Source of the DNA: an uncultured Bacteroidales bacterium
Lineage (GTDB): Bacteria > Bacteroidota > Bacteroidia > Bacteroidales > P3
Reading direction: 5' to 3'
Length of the DNA stretch: 6,576 bases
Assembly: GCA_947177845.1 (NCBI GenBank)
Contig: CAMWVZ010000057.1
Span: 1 to 6,576, forward strand
The translations under genes and the position numbers were made by a program. The notes under the pieces were generated by a model. That model had not been told where the DNA came from and searched no databases. It worked only from the letters and a program-made list of their open reading frames with translations. This document shows positions 1 to 6,299 of the stretch, in pieces (the first letter of the stretch is position 1; every line of letters starts with the position of its first letter).

Positions 1-299
1 GGTTGGGCCTGCGCGGGGGCGGCCACAGCGGCAGGAGCCGCAGCCGCTTGCGAAGCGGCGGGCTTTTCGGAAAGCCGTGGCCGCCCCCTTTTGCGTTTTA
101 CGGGTTGCCCGTCGGGAGTGGCGTCGCCGAAAGTACTTTCGGCCGGCCTTTCCTTGGCGTTCTTCAACGCCTGCGCATCGAGAATTTTGTAAATCAAGTC
201 TTGCCGGGAAAGTTTCTCGGCTTTGCGAATGGAATACTCTTCGGCCAACTTCAACAAGTCGGCTTCTTCCATAGCATTGAGTTCAAGAATGTTCAACAT
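1..299 (-). CDS. rho: Transcription termination factor Rho, N-terminal part (cut by window edge)
   Basis: Only the first 99 codons are present; the frame runs open through the left edge. Rho is a hexameric RNA-dependent ATPase and helicase that ends transcription. Residues 1-43 look like the Rho N-terminal SAP-like helical domain: a start resembling MLNILEL, then acidic/leucine-rich helices, then DLIYKILDAQA, the typical end of this domain. Residues 44-67 are a polar linker. Residues 68-75 (KRKRGRPR) are basic with a GRP core like an AT-hook, and residues 81-99 are almost only Ala, Pro and Gln. Bacteroidota Rho proteins are known to carry a long, probably disordered insertion between the N-terminal domain and the RNA-binding domain, which fits. 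The RNA-binding and ATPase domains lie outside the window. The ATG at 297-299 follows a promoter and a leader of about 70 bases. Identity rests on the N-terminal domain alone. Confidence 0.85.
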   Translation of the reverse strand, partial: MLNILELNAMEEADLLKLAEEYSIRKAEKLSRQDLIYKILDAQALKNAKERPAESTFGDATPDGQPVKRKRGRPRLSEKPAASQAAAAPAAVAAPAQAQ

Positions 300-379
300 A
301 AAAAATGTATGGGAAAAACAATCGAAATGAAATCCGCTTCCGGAAAGAGAGGTTGTGTTCGCGTTTCCGATAGCGAGAG

Positions 380-410
380 CAAATATAGGGAAAAAATCGT
401 TAAAACCAAA
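380..410 (-). promoter_or_regulatory. Bacteroidota-type promoter for rho
   Basis: Read on the minus strand, there is a TTTG (407-410), a 19-base spacer and TATATTTG (380-387). This matches the -33 TTTG / -7 TAnnTTTG pattern of the primary sigma factor in Bacteroidota. Transcription should start near 372-374, giving a leader of about 70 bases before the rho ATG. The promoter sits just after the pfkA stop codon, so rho can be expressed separately from topA-pfkA. No clear terminator hairpin with a T-run is visible between pfkA and rho, so readthrough may add to it. Confidence 0.8.
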
Positions 411-424
411 GCGTGGCGGAAATA

Positions 425-1414
425 TTACAGCGCCATGACGCGGGCTATTTCCAGCATACCGGAGTCGATTCGCTGATGCCATTTGGTGGCCTTGGCGAAA
501 GGAATGCGCACGGCTTTGTTGTTCATGATGCCCACCATAACGCCGCTCTGTCCGTCAAGCAAGGCCTTCACGCCCTCATAGCCCAGACGGGTGGCCAGCA
601 CGCGGTCGGCGCAGGTAGGCGAGCCGCCTCTCTGGATATGGCCTAAAATCGTAACGCGCGTTTCGTAGCTCGGCAGACGTTCCTTCACTAATTTGGCAAT
701 CTGCGCGGCACCGCCCAAGGCTTCGCCTTCGGCCACGAGGATAATGCCCCACGTCTTGTGCTTGCGCTGGTCGTATTGCAGCTTCTTGACAAGATTGTCG
801 ATGTCGGTGACGGTTTCGGGAATCAGAATGGATTCGGCGCCGGTGGCGATGCCGCCGTTGAGGGCGATGAAGCCCGCGTCGCGCCCCATTACCTCCACGA
901 AAAACAACGTGCCGTGCGAGTTGGCCGTGTCGCGGATTTTATCGACCGCCTCCACCACGGTGTTGAGCGCGGTGTCGTAGCCAATGGTGTAGTCGGTGCC
1001 GTAGAGGTCGTTGTCGATGGTGCCGGGCAACCCCACGATCTTGATGTCGGGATGCCGTTTCATAAAGGCCACCGCCCCCCGGAAAGTGCCGTCGCCACCA
1101 ATCACTACGAGGGCGTCTATATCTTCGTCCACCATGTTCTGATAGGCCAGGTCCAAACCTTCGTCGGTGCGGAATTCGGGGCAGCGCGAGGTGCGCAGAA
1201 TGGTTCCGCCGTGGTGGATGATAGCCGAAACGGAATTGCCGAACATAGGCGTGAATTCCTTATTGATGAGGCCTTTGTAGCCGTGTCCGATACCCACCAC
1301 GGAAATCTTTTCCGACATGGCGGTGCGCACCACGGCGCGAATGGCGGCATTCATGCCGGGGGCGTCGCCTCCGGACGTGAGAACACCTATTTTGCGAATG
1401 GACGAGTCTGTCAT
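425..1414 (-). CDS. pfkA: ATP-dependent 6-phosphofructokinase
   Basis: Encodes 329 residues, close to the usual 320 of bacterial PfkA. It phosphorylates fructose 6-phosphate to fructose 1,6-bisphosphate with ATP, the committed step of glycolysis, in the cytosol. Visible motifs: GGDAPGMNAA (15-24, nucleotide site), GGDGT (106-110), PGTIDND (130-136; Asp134 matches the catalytic Asp127 of E. coli), MGRDAGF (176-182), IPE (198-200), VAEG (227-230) and LGHIQRGGSP (257-266, sugar-phosphate binding His and Arg). Gly109 and Gly131 stand where pyrophosphate-dependent enzymes have Asp and Lys, so ATP is the expected donor. The start MTDSSIRKIGVLTSGGD lies 12 bases after the topA stop codon with no promoter seen in the gap, which suggests cotranscription with topA. 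Some Bacteroidota carry several pfk copies; whether this is the main one cannot be told here. Confidence 0.96.
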   Translation of the reverse strand: MTDSSIRKIGVLTSGGDAPGMNAAIRAVVRTAMSEKISVVGIGHGYKGLINKEFTPMFGNSVSAIIHHGGTILRTSRCPEFRTDEGLDLAYQNMVDEDIDALVVIGGDGTFRGAVAFMKRHPDIKIVGLPGTIDNDLYGTDYTIGYDTALNTVVEAVDKIRDTANSHGTLFFVEVMGRDAGFIALNGGIATGAESILIPETVTDIDNLVKKLQYDQRKHKTWGIILVAEGEALGGAAQIAKLVKERLPSYETRVTILGHIQRGGSPTCADRVLATRLGYEGVKALLDGQSGVMVGIMNNKAVRIPFAKATKWHQRIDSGMLEIARVMAL

Positions 1415-1426
1415 GGCAAGCGGGAT

Positions 1427-3811
1427 TTACTTTTTCTTGGTGGCCGCGCTTTTTTTCGCGGCGGGTTTCTTCGTTGCGGTCTTCTTTTCCGCGGTTTTCC
1501 TGACCATGGCGGCGGCCTTGCGCACCGAGCGGGCGCTGGGCTTTTCTTCCGCTATGATCCGGCGGCAGTCTTCGAGAGTAAGCGCCTCGGCATCGGTGCC
1601 TTTGGCAATCTTATAATTCTTGTTCTCGAACGAGATATAAGGCCCGAACCTGCCGTTGAGCACTTGCAGGGACGGTTCCTCGTCGAAGGTCCGTATCACT
1701 TTCTTGCGTTCGGCCTCGGCTTTGGCCTCGATAAGGCCGATAGCGGTATTGAGGTCTATGGTAAGCGGGTCTTCGGTCTTGGGAATGGATACAAACGTGC
1801 CCTTGAACCTCAGGTAGGGGCCGAACCGCCCGATAGCGGCCACAATGTCCTGCCCCTCGTATTGCCCCACCGTGCGCGGAAGCTTGAAGAGTTCCAACGC
1901 ATCCTCCAAGGTCACGCTCTCGATAGACATTCCCTTTTTCAGACCTGCGAAAGTCGGTTTGGTGTCGTCTTTGGCATCGCCTTTCTGCACCACGGGCCCG
2001 AAACGCCCCAACTTTACGTAAATGGGTTCGCCGCTCACGGGATCCTTGCCCAAAAGACGCTCGCCGCTCACCTTTTCGGAAGTTTGGGCGGTGTTTTCCA
2101 CCTGCGCGTGGAAAGGTTTGTAGAACGATGCGATCATCTTGTTCCACTGCATCTTGCCTTGTGCGATGGCGTCGAACTGCTTTTCCACCTCGGCGGTGAA
2201 GCCGTAGTCCATGATATGGTCGAAATACTTCATCAGGAACTGGTTCACCAGCACCCCTACGTCGGTGGGGAAAAGCTTGGCCTTTTCGGCACCCGTGTTC
2301 TCCTGCAGGAGATTTTCCTTCACGCCGTTCGCGCCGAGTTCGAGCGCCACATAAGGCCGCACCCGTCCGGGGCGGTCTTCCTTCACCACATATTCACGCT
2401 TGATAATGGTAGAAATGGTAGGCGCGTAGGTGGAAGGACGGCCTATGCCTAATTCTTCGAGCTTCTTTACAAGGCTCGCTTCCGAATAGCGGGGACTGTG
2501 CTGGGTGAAGATTTCGCGCGCCCCCATACGTTTCAGGCTGAGCGTTTCCCCTTGCTTGAGGGCGGGCAGACGGCCTTCGTCCACAGAAGAAGTCTCGGGC
2601 GTTTCATCGTCCTTGCTCTCGGTGTAGACTTTCAGGAAACCGTCGAACATCACCACTTCGCCCTTGGCCACGAAGTATTCCTTGTGTCCGCTCACGGCGA
2701 TGTTAATCTGTGTCTTCTCGATTTCGGCCTCGGCCATTTGCGAGGCGATGGCGCGTTTCCAAATCAGGTCGTACAGACGCACCTGCGAAGCATCGCCGCT
2801 GATAGAGGTGCGGTTCATCTGCGTGGGACGTATGGCTTCGTGCGCTTCCTGCGCCCCTTTGGTCTTGGTGCTGAAATTGCGCGGACGGCTGTATCTTTCG
2901 CCGTAGGCTTCCAATATATGCTCTTTCGCCATGTTGATGGCCAGCGAAGAAAGGTTCACCGAGTCGGTACGCATATAGGTAATCAACCCGTTTTCGTAGA
3001 GTTGCTGCGCCACCATCATGGTTTTCGACACCGAGAACCCCAATTTGCGGGAAGCTTCCTGTTGCAGGGTGGAAGTGGTGAAAGGCGCCGCGGGAGAACG
3101 TTTGGATGGCTTCTGTTCCAAAGCGTCCACGCTGAACTGCGCGTTGCGGCAGGAATCCAGAAACGCCGCCGTCTCTTCCTTGCTTTGGAAGCGGGTGTTG
3201 AGTTCGGCCGTGAATGCGCCGAAAGAAGCGGTGACACGATAGGAAGAATCTTCCTTGAAATTCTTGATTTCCTCTTCCCGCTCCACCACCAGACGCACCG
3301 CCACCGATTGCACACGGCCCGCCGAAAGGTTGGAACGCACCTTGCGCCACAGCAAAGGCGATATTTCGTAACCCACCAGACGGTCCAGCACCCGGCGCGC
3401 CTGCTGGGCGTCCACCAAGGCGTAGTCCAGCTCGCGCGGATTCTGAATGGCGTTCAGAATGGCCGTCTTGGTGATTTCGTTGAAGACGATACGCTTGGTC
3501 TTGGCCGGATCTAATTTCAAGACCTTGTCCAAATGCCATGCGATAGCCTCTCCCTCACGGTCCTCATCGGAGGCCAGCCACACGAAATCGGATTCCTTGG
3601 CGGCTTTGTTCAGTTGGGCGATAAGACTTTTCTTATCGCTCGAAATCTCGTATTCGGGTTCGAAGCCGTGTTCGGTGTCGATGCTCAGACGGTTCTTCGG
3701 AAGGTCGCGGATATGACCGAAACAGGACAGCACATGAAAGTCCTTACCCAAGAACTTCTCTATGGTTTTCGCCTTGGCGGGAGACTCTACGATAACAAGG
3801 TTTTTGGACAT
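1427..3811 (-). CDS. topA: DNA topoisomerase I (type IA)
   Basis: Encodes 794 residues from MSKNLVIVESPAKAKT. It relaxes negatively supercoiled DNA by cutting one strand. The Toprim domain (about 1-100) has Glu9 in VESPAKA and the metal-binding DEDREGE (82-88; Asp82, Asp84, Glu86). SAGRVQSVAVRLV is at 163-175. The catalytic tyrosine is Tyr279 in ITYMRTDS. LGIGRPSTYAPTI (454-466) is also typical. After about residue 590 come three GRFGP repeats (602, 661, 720), as in topoisomerase C-terminal repeat domains, then a Lys/Ala tail (764-794). Only three cysteines exist (30, 221, 749), so the C4 zinc fingers of the E. coli enzyme are absent. A frame start at 3847 would add 12 residues, but the -7 promoter box overlaps that ATG, and MSKN is where the conserved protein begins. 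pfkA follows 12 bases downstream. Confidence 0.97.
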   Translation of the reverse strand: MSKNLVIVESPAKAKTIEKFLGKDFHVLSCFGHIRDLPKNRLSIDTEHGFEPEYEISSDKKSLIAQLNKAAKESDFVWLASDEDREGEAIAWHLDKVLKLDPAKTKRIVFNEITKTAILNAIQNPRELDYALVDAQQARRVLDRLVGYEISPLLWRKVRSNLSAGRVQSVAVRLVVEREEEIKNFKEDSSYRVTASFGAFTAELNTRFQSKEETAAFLDSCRNAQFSVDALEQKPSKRSPAAPFTTSTLQQEASRKLGFSVSKTMMVAQQLYENGLITYMRTDSVNLSSLAINMAKEHILEAYGERYSRPRNFSTKTKGAQEAHEAIRPTQMNRTSISGDASQVRLYDLIWKRAIASQMAEAEIEKTQINIAVSGHKEYFVAKGEVVMFDGFLKVYTESKDDETPETSSVDEGRLPALKQGETLSLKRMGAREIFTQHSPRYSEASLVKKLEELGIGRPSTYAPTISTIIKREYVVKEDRPGRVRPYVALELGANGVKENLLQENTGAEKAKLFPTDVGVLVNQFLMKYFDHIMDYGFTAEVEKQFDAIAQGKMQWNKMIASFYKPFHAQVENTAQTSEKVSGERLLGKDPVSGEPIYVKLGRFGPVVQKGDAKDDTKPTFAGLKKGMSIESVTLEDALELFKLPRTVGQYEGQDIVAAIGRFGPYLRFKGTFVSIPKTEDPLTIDLNTAIGLIEAKAEAERKKVIRTFDEEPSLQVLNGRFGPYISFENKNYKIAKGTDAEALTLEDCRRIIAEEKPSARSVRKAAAMVRKTAEKKTATKKPAAKKSAATKKK

Positions 3812-3844
3812 ACGTATAGGTTTTAGCACGAAAATTCGCGGCGG

Positions 3845-3871
3845 CAAATATAAAATTTTTCGTTCTTACAA
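3845..3871 (-). promoter_or_regulatory. Probable topA promoter
   Basis: On the minus strand a perfect TATATTTG (3845-3852) lies 33 bases before the chosen topA ATG. The nearest upstream match to the -33 box is TTG at 3869-3871, with a spacer of only 16 bases, shorter than the 19-20 seen at the other promoters here, so the -33 assignment is weak. The transcript would start near 3838, leaving a leader of about 27 bases. It begins just after the sulP stop codon (3874-3876). No terminator hairpin is visible in the 62-base gap, so readthrough from sulP is possible. Confidence 0.6.
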
Positions 3872-3873
3872 TA

Positions 3874-5565
3874 TTAATGTGTGGCCAGAAGGGCGCGGGT
3901 ACGCTCCAAGGCCGCGTGAATGTTCGGGCATACATTGTCCTTGCCCAAGGTGTCCACCAGCCCCGATTTCTTCAAGGCGGCATACACTTCGGGGTTGACG
4001 CCCGACAGCACCACCTGAATGCCGGACTTACGCGCCAGAGAGCACACCGACTCCAAATTATGCAGTCCCGAGGAGTCGATGAAGGGAATCTTGCGCATAC
4101 GGATGATGCGGATTTCGGGCTTGGCGCCGATTTGGCTCATGGTTTCCTCGAACTTGGCCGCAATTCCGAAGAAATACGGTCCGTTGATTTCATACACCTC
4201 CACGCCCTTGGGAATAATCAGATGCTCTTCCTGCACCAACATGTCCGACTCCTTGCTGGGGTCGAGCTCGTCGGTAATCACCGAAATCTCCGTGGTCTTC
4301 ATCACGCGGCTGATGAACAGCACGCAGGCAATCACCAAGCCCACTTCGATAGCCACGGTGAGGTCGAACACCACCGTCAGGAAGAAGGTGAGCAACAGCA
4401 CCACCACATCGCTCTTGGGGTTTTTGAGCAAGGCCTTGAACGTTCTCCAGCCGCTCATATTATACGACACCATCACCAACACCCCCGCCAGGCAAGCCAT
4501 GGGAATGTATTTTGCCAAAGGCATCAGGAAAAGCAGAATCAGCAGCAACACCACCGCGTGCACGATTCCCGCCACGGGGGTGCGCCCTCCGTTGTTGATG
4601 TTGGTCATGGTACGCGCAATCGCCCCCGTGGCGGGAATGCCGCCGAAAATCGGCGTCACCATGTTGGCGATGCCTTGGGCAATCAGTTCGGTATTGGAGT
4701 TGTGGCGGTCGCCCGTCACACCGTCGGCCACCGCCGCCGAAAGAAGACTCTCGATAGCCCCCAGCACGGCAATCGTAATGGCTACGGGAAAGAGGTTCTT
4801 CACCGCCTCCCAATCCAGAGAAGGCATGGCGGCGTCGGGCAGGTGCGCGTCTATGGTGAAGCGGTCTCCGATAGTGGGAATGCAGGAGATGCCCGCAAAT
4901 TCCTTGAGGCAATATACGCCCACCGTCACCAATATAATGGCGATTAAGGAACCCGGAATCTTCTTCACCACCTTGGGAGAGAGCGCGATGATGAGGATGC
5001 TCACCACCGCCGTAAGCGCGTTCCACCAGTTCACCGAATCGAAATGCCGGAAATAAAGCAGCCATTTGCCGATGAAGTCGCCGGGCACCTTCTCCCCTTG
5101 AAAGTCCAGCCCGAAAATATCGGCAATCTGCGTCGTGAAAATAGTGACGGCGATGCCGGCCGTAAAGCCGATGATGATAGGATAGGGGATGAACTTGATG
5201 ACCGTGCCGAGCTTGAACACACCCAGCAGAATCAGCAGCACGCCCGCCATGAGCGTGGCCACCGTAAGCCCCTCGATGCCATATTGCTGGATGATGCCGT
5301 AGATGATGACGATGAACGCGCCCGTAGGCCCGCCTATCTGCACCTTGCTGCCGCCTAAGAACGAAATGATGAATCCCGCCACGATAGCGGTGATGATTCC
5401 CTTTTCCGGGCTCACGCCCGAAGCGATACCGAAGGCTATGGCCAAAGGCAAGGCCACGATGCCCACGATGATACCGGCCATTAAATCCGCCATGAAAGCC
5501 TCCTTGGTATAGCCTTTCATGCTCGAGAAAAATTTGGGCTTGAAATCGAGTCCCTTTAATTTCAT
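3874..5565 (-). CDS. SulP/SLC26-family inorganic anion transporter with STAS domain
   Basis: Encodes 563 residues from MKLKGLDFKPKFFSS. It is an inner-membrane carrier of the SulP family, whose members move sulfate, bicarbonate, dicarboxylates or other anions. A hydrophobic region of many membrane segments (about 26-420) contains GGPTGAF (78-84), IESLLSAAVADGV (271-283) and the conserved run from NTELIAQG (291) to TGAIARTMTNI (313-323). A soluble STAS domain follows (about 449-560), with FIDSSGL at 495-501 like anti-sigma-factor antagonists. Glu272 occupies the place where the sodium-bicarbonate carrier BicA has an Asp, so substrate and coupling ion should not be assigned from this sequence. 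A frame start at 5676 would add 37 residues, but the promoter lies inside that stretch, so the ATG at 5563-5565 is preferred. No metabolic gene next to it points to a substrate. Confidence 0.93.
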   Translation of the reverse strand: MKLKGLDFKPKFFSSMKGYTKEAFMADLMAGIIVGIVALPLAIAFGIASGVSPEKGIITAIVAGFIISFLGGSKVQIGGPTGAFIVIIYGIIQQYGIEGLTVATLMAGVLLILLGVFKLGTVIKFIPYPIIIGFTAGIAVTIFTTQIADIFGLDFQGEKVPGDFIGKWLLYFRHFDSVNWWNALTAVVSILIIALSPKVVKKIPGSLIAIILVTVGVYCLKEFAGISCIPTIGDRFTIDAHLPDAAMPSLDWEAVKNLFPVAITIAVLGAIESLLSAAVADGVTGDRHNSNTELIAQGIANMVTPIFGGIPATGAIARTMTNINNGGRTPVAGIVHAVVLLLILLFLMPLAKYIPMACLAGVLVMVSYNMSGWRTFKALLKNPKSDVVVLLLTFFLTVVFDLTVAIEVGLVIACVLFISRVMKTTEISVITDELDPSKESDMLVQEEHLIIPKGVEVYEINGPYFFGIAAKFEETMSQIGAKPEIRIIRMRKIPFIDSSGLHNLESVCSLARKSGIQVVLSGVNPEVYAALKKSGLVDTLGKDNVCPNIHAALERTRALLATH

Positions 5566-5626
5566 CTTTTTGAAAAATTGATTTTTATAAGGTGATGTGC
5601 CGCTTCCGTTTCCGAAAATCGAGCCG

Positions 5627-5658
5627 CAAAAGTAGACAATGCCCCCCACAAAGGCAAA
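5627..5658 (-). promoter_or_regulatory. Promoter for sulP
   Basis: On the minus strand there is TTTG (5655-5658), a 20-base spacer and TACTTTTG (5627-5634), a full match to TTTG-N19-20-TAnnTTTG. Transcription should start near 5620, giving a leader of about 55 bases before the ATG at 5565. The promoter lies within the longest possible sulP frame, which argues against the upstream ATG. Its -33 box is six bases from the -33 box of the oppositely directed P1. Confidence 0.75.
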
Positions 5659-5664
5659 AAAAAG

Positions 5665-5696
5665 TTTGTATTTCAAAAATCAAAATCGTACCTTTG
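5665..5696 (+). promoter_or_regulatory. Upstream promoter P1 of the tRNA-tuf operon
   Basis: TTTG (5665-5668), a 20-base AT-rich spacer and TACCTTTG (5689-5696) form a consensus Bacteroidota promoter reading toward the tRNA genes. The start point would be near 5703. No gene begins in the next 150 bases and no terminator is visible, so the likely product is a longer transcript of the tRNA-tuf operon with a leader of about 160 bases. A small RNA ending before P2 cannot be excluded. The leader starts with a T-rich stretch that could form a weak CTCTT/AAGAG stem at about 5701-5718. Confidence 0.65.
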
Positions 5697-5791
5697 CCCC
5701 CTCTTTTTTGAGGAAGAGTTGTTTGAAGACATTGTAAAGCATTCGGTTTGCGGGTGTTTTGTGTGCTTTTGGGCGTAAAAGGATTCCGATA

Positions 5792-5823
5792 TTTGGAATT
5801 TACCGATAAAGATTGTATCTTTG
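5792..5823 (+). promoter_or_regulatory. Proximal promoter P2 of the tRNA-tuf operon
   Basis: TTTG (5792-5795), a 20-base spacer and TATCTTTG (5816-5823) match the Bacteroidota consensus. Transcription should start near 5830, about 33 bases before the first tRNA. This is the best candidate for the main promoter of the operon, and it has the same spacing as P1. In the short leader TTGCG (5833-5837) could pair with CGCAA (5855-5859), giving a small stem just before the tRNA. Confidence 0.8.
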
Positions 5824-5862
5824 CAGTCCTTTTTGCGGCAGACACGCCTAAAAGCGCAAGAC

Positions 5863-5935
5863 GCCAATGTAGCTCAGTTGGTAGAGCAGCTGATTTGTAA
5901 TCAGCCGGTCGTGGGTTCGAGTCCCTTCATTGGCT
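5863..5935 (+). tRNA. tRNA-Thr (anticodon UGU)
   Basis: This is a 73-base cloverleaf. The acceptor stem GCCAATG/CATTGGC is perfect, with discriminator T5935. The D arm is GCTC/GAGC. The anticodon stem is GCTGA/TCAGC with loop TTTGTAA, and anticodon TGT at 5896-5898 reads ACA and, by wobble, ACG. The T arm (5912-5928) is unusual: GTGGG against CCCTT gives a G-T wobble at pair 49-65 and a T-T mismatch at 50-64, leaving three G-C pairs. CCA is not encoded. It is first in the operon and corresponds in order and anticodon to E. coli thrU. Confidence 0.95.
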
Positions 5936-5944
5936 CAAGATTCC

Positions 5945-5971
5945 GCGACATCAGACGCAGGCCGGTGTCGC
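5945..5971 (+). other. Spacer hairpin between tRNA-Thr and tRNA-Tyr
   Basis: GCGACA (5945-5950) is fully complementary to TGTCGC (5966-5971). A T-G and a C-G pair extend the stem to eight, around an 11-base loop. It fills most of the 41-base gap between the first two tRNAs, the longest spacer among the tRNAs. It has no T-run, so it is not a terminator; a separator or processing signal for the polycistronic tRNA precursor is an inference. Confidence 0.5.
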
Positions 5972-5976
5972 AAGAC

Positions 5977-6058
5977 GGGAGGGTTCCAGAGCGGTCAAAT
6001 GGAACAGACTGTAAATCTGTCGGCTTCGCCTTCGAAGGTTCGAATCCTTCCCCTCCCA
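5977..6058 (+). tRNA. tRNA-Tyr (anticodon GUA)
   Basis: This is an 82-base class II tRNA. The acceptor stem GGGAGGG/CCCTCCC is perfect, with discriminator A6058. The D stem is CCA/TGG. The anticodon stem is ACAGA/TCTGT with loop CTGTAAA, and anticodon GTA is at 6011-6013. The long variable arm (6021-6033) has the stem GGC/GCC, as expected for bacterial tRNA-Tyr. The T arm GAAGG/CCTTC is perfect. CCA is not encoded. It is second in the operon, matching E. coli tyrU. Confidence 0.97.
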
Positions 6059-6064
6059 CGTCAC

Positions 6065-6137
6065 GCGGAAGTAGCTCATTTGGTAGAGCGGTAGCCTTCC
6101 AAGCTACAGGCGGCGGGTTCGAGCCCCGTCTTCCGCT
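6065..6137 (+). tRNA. tRNA-Gly (anticodon UCC)
   Basis: This is a 73-base cloverleaf. The acceptor stem is GCGGAAG/CTTCCGC with discriminator T6137. The D arm is GCTC/GAGC. The anticodon stem is GTAGC/GCTAC with loop CTTCCAA, and anticodon TCC at 6098-6100 reads GGA and GGG. The T stem is GCGGG/CCCGT with one G-T wobble at the outer pair. Only six bases separate it from tRNA-Tyr. CCA is not encoded. It matches E. coli glyT in position and anticodon. Confidence 0.97.
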
Positions 6138-6148
6138 CACGAAGGAAC

Positions 6149-6220
<72 letters not shown>

Positions 6221-6240
6221 CAAAAGATAAGAAAAAAACA

Positions 6241-6265
6241 GCGGGGGCAAGGTTTTGCTTCACGC
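6241..6265 (+). other. Hairpin in the tRNA-Thr/tuf spacer
   Basis: Bases 6241-6250 can pair with 6255-6265 around the loop GGTT. GCAA/TTGC forms the inner stem, followed by two G-T wobbles, then G-C pairs with one bulged A at 6262. It lies in the 79-base spacer, 35 bases before the tuf ATG, and no T-run follows, so it is not an obvious terminator. It could mark the 5' end of tuf mRNA after tRNA processing or act in tuf control; this is inference from the fold alone. Confidence 0.4.
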
Positions 6266-6299
6266 ATATTGTTGTATATAATTAAAAACACTTTACAAA

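Noticed and set aside
43..59. Seven-base inverted repeat (GCCGCTT/AAGCGGC) near the left edge
   Set aside because: It lies within the Ala-rich coding part of rho, where repeated GCN codons readily make such repeats; there is no T-run or other sign of function.
758..2452. A long plus-strand open frame of 564 codons opposite pfkA and topA
   Set aside because: It runs antisense to two clear conserved genes. Its translation has no recognisable domain and reads as a codon-bias shadow rich in Gly, His and Val.
2498..3514. A plus-strand open frame of 338 codons opposite topA
   Set aside because: It is antisense to the conserved topA core, has no promoter and no family-like motifs, and is rich in His, Arg and Gly as expected of a shadow frame.
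3877..4947. A plus-strand open frame of 356 codons opposite sulP
   Set aside because: The translation is low-complexity His/Gln/Arg-rich and lies opposite a well-supported transporter gene.
5585..5867. Small minus-strand open frames upstream of sulP
   Set aside because: They overlap the promoters of sulP and of the tRNA operon, and the low-complexity translation resembles no known family.
6253..6285. Possible separate tuf promoter (TTTG near 6254-6257 with TATATAAT downstream)
   Set aside because: The downstream box lacks the TTTG of TAnnTTTG and the TTTG falls inside a hairpin; P1 and P2 are much better matches.
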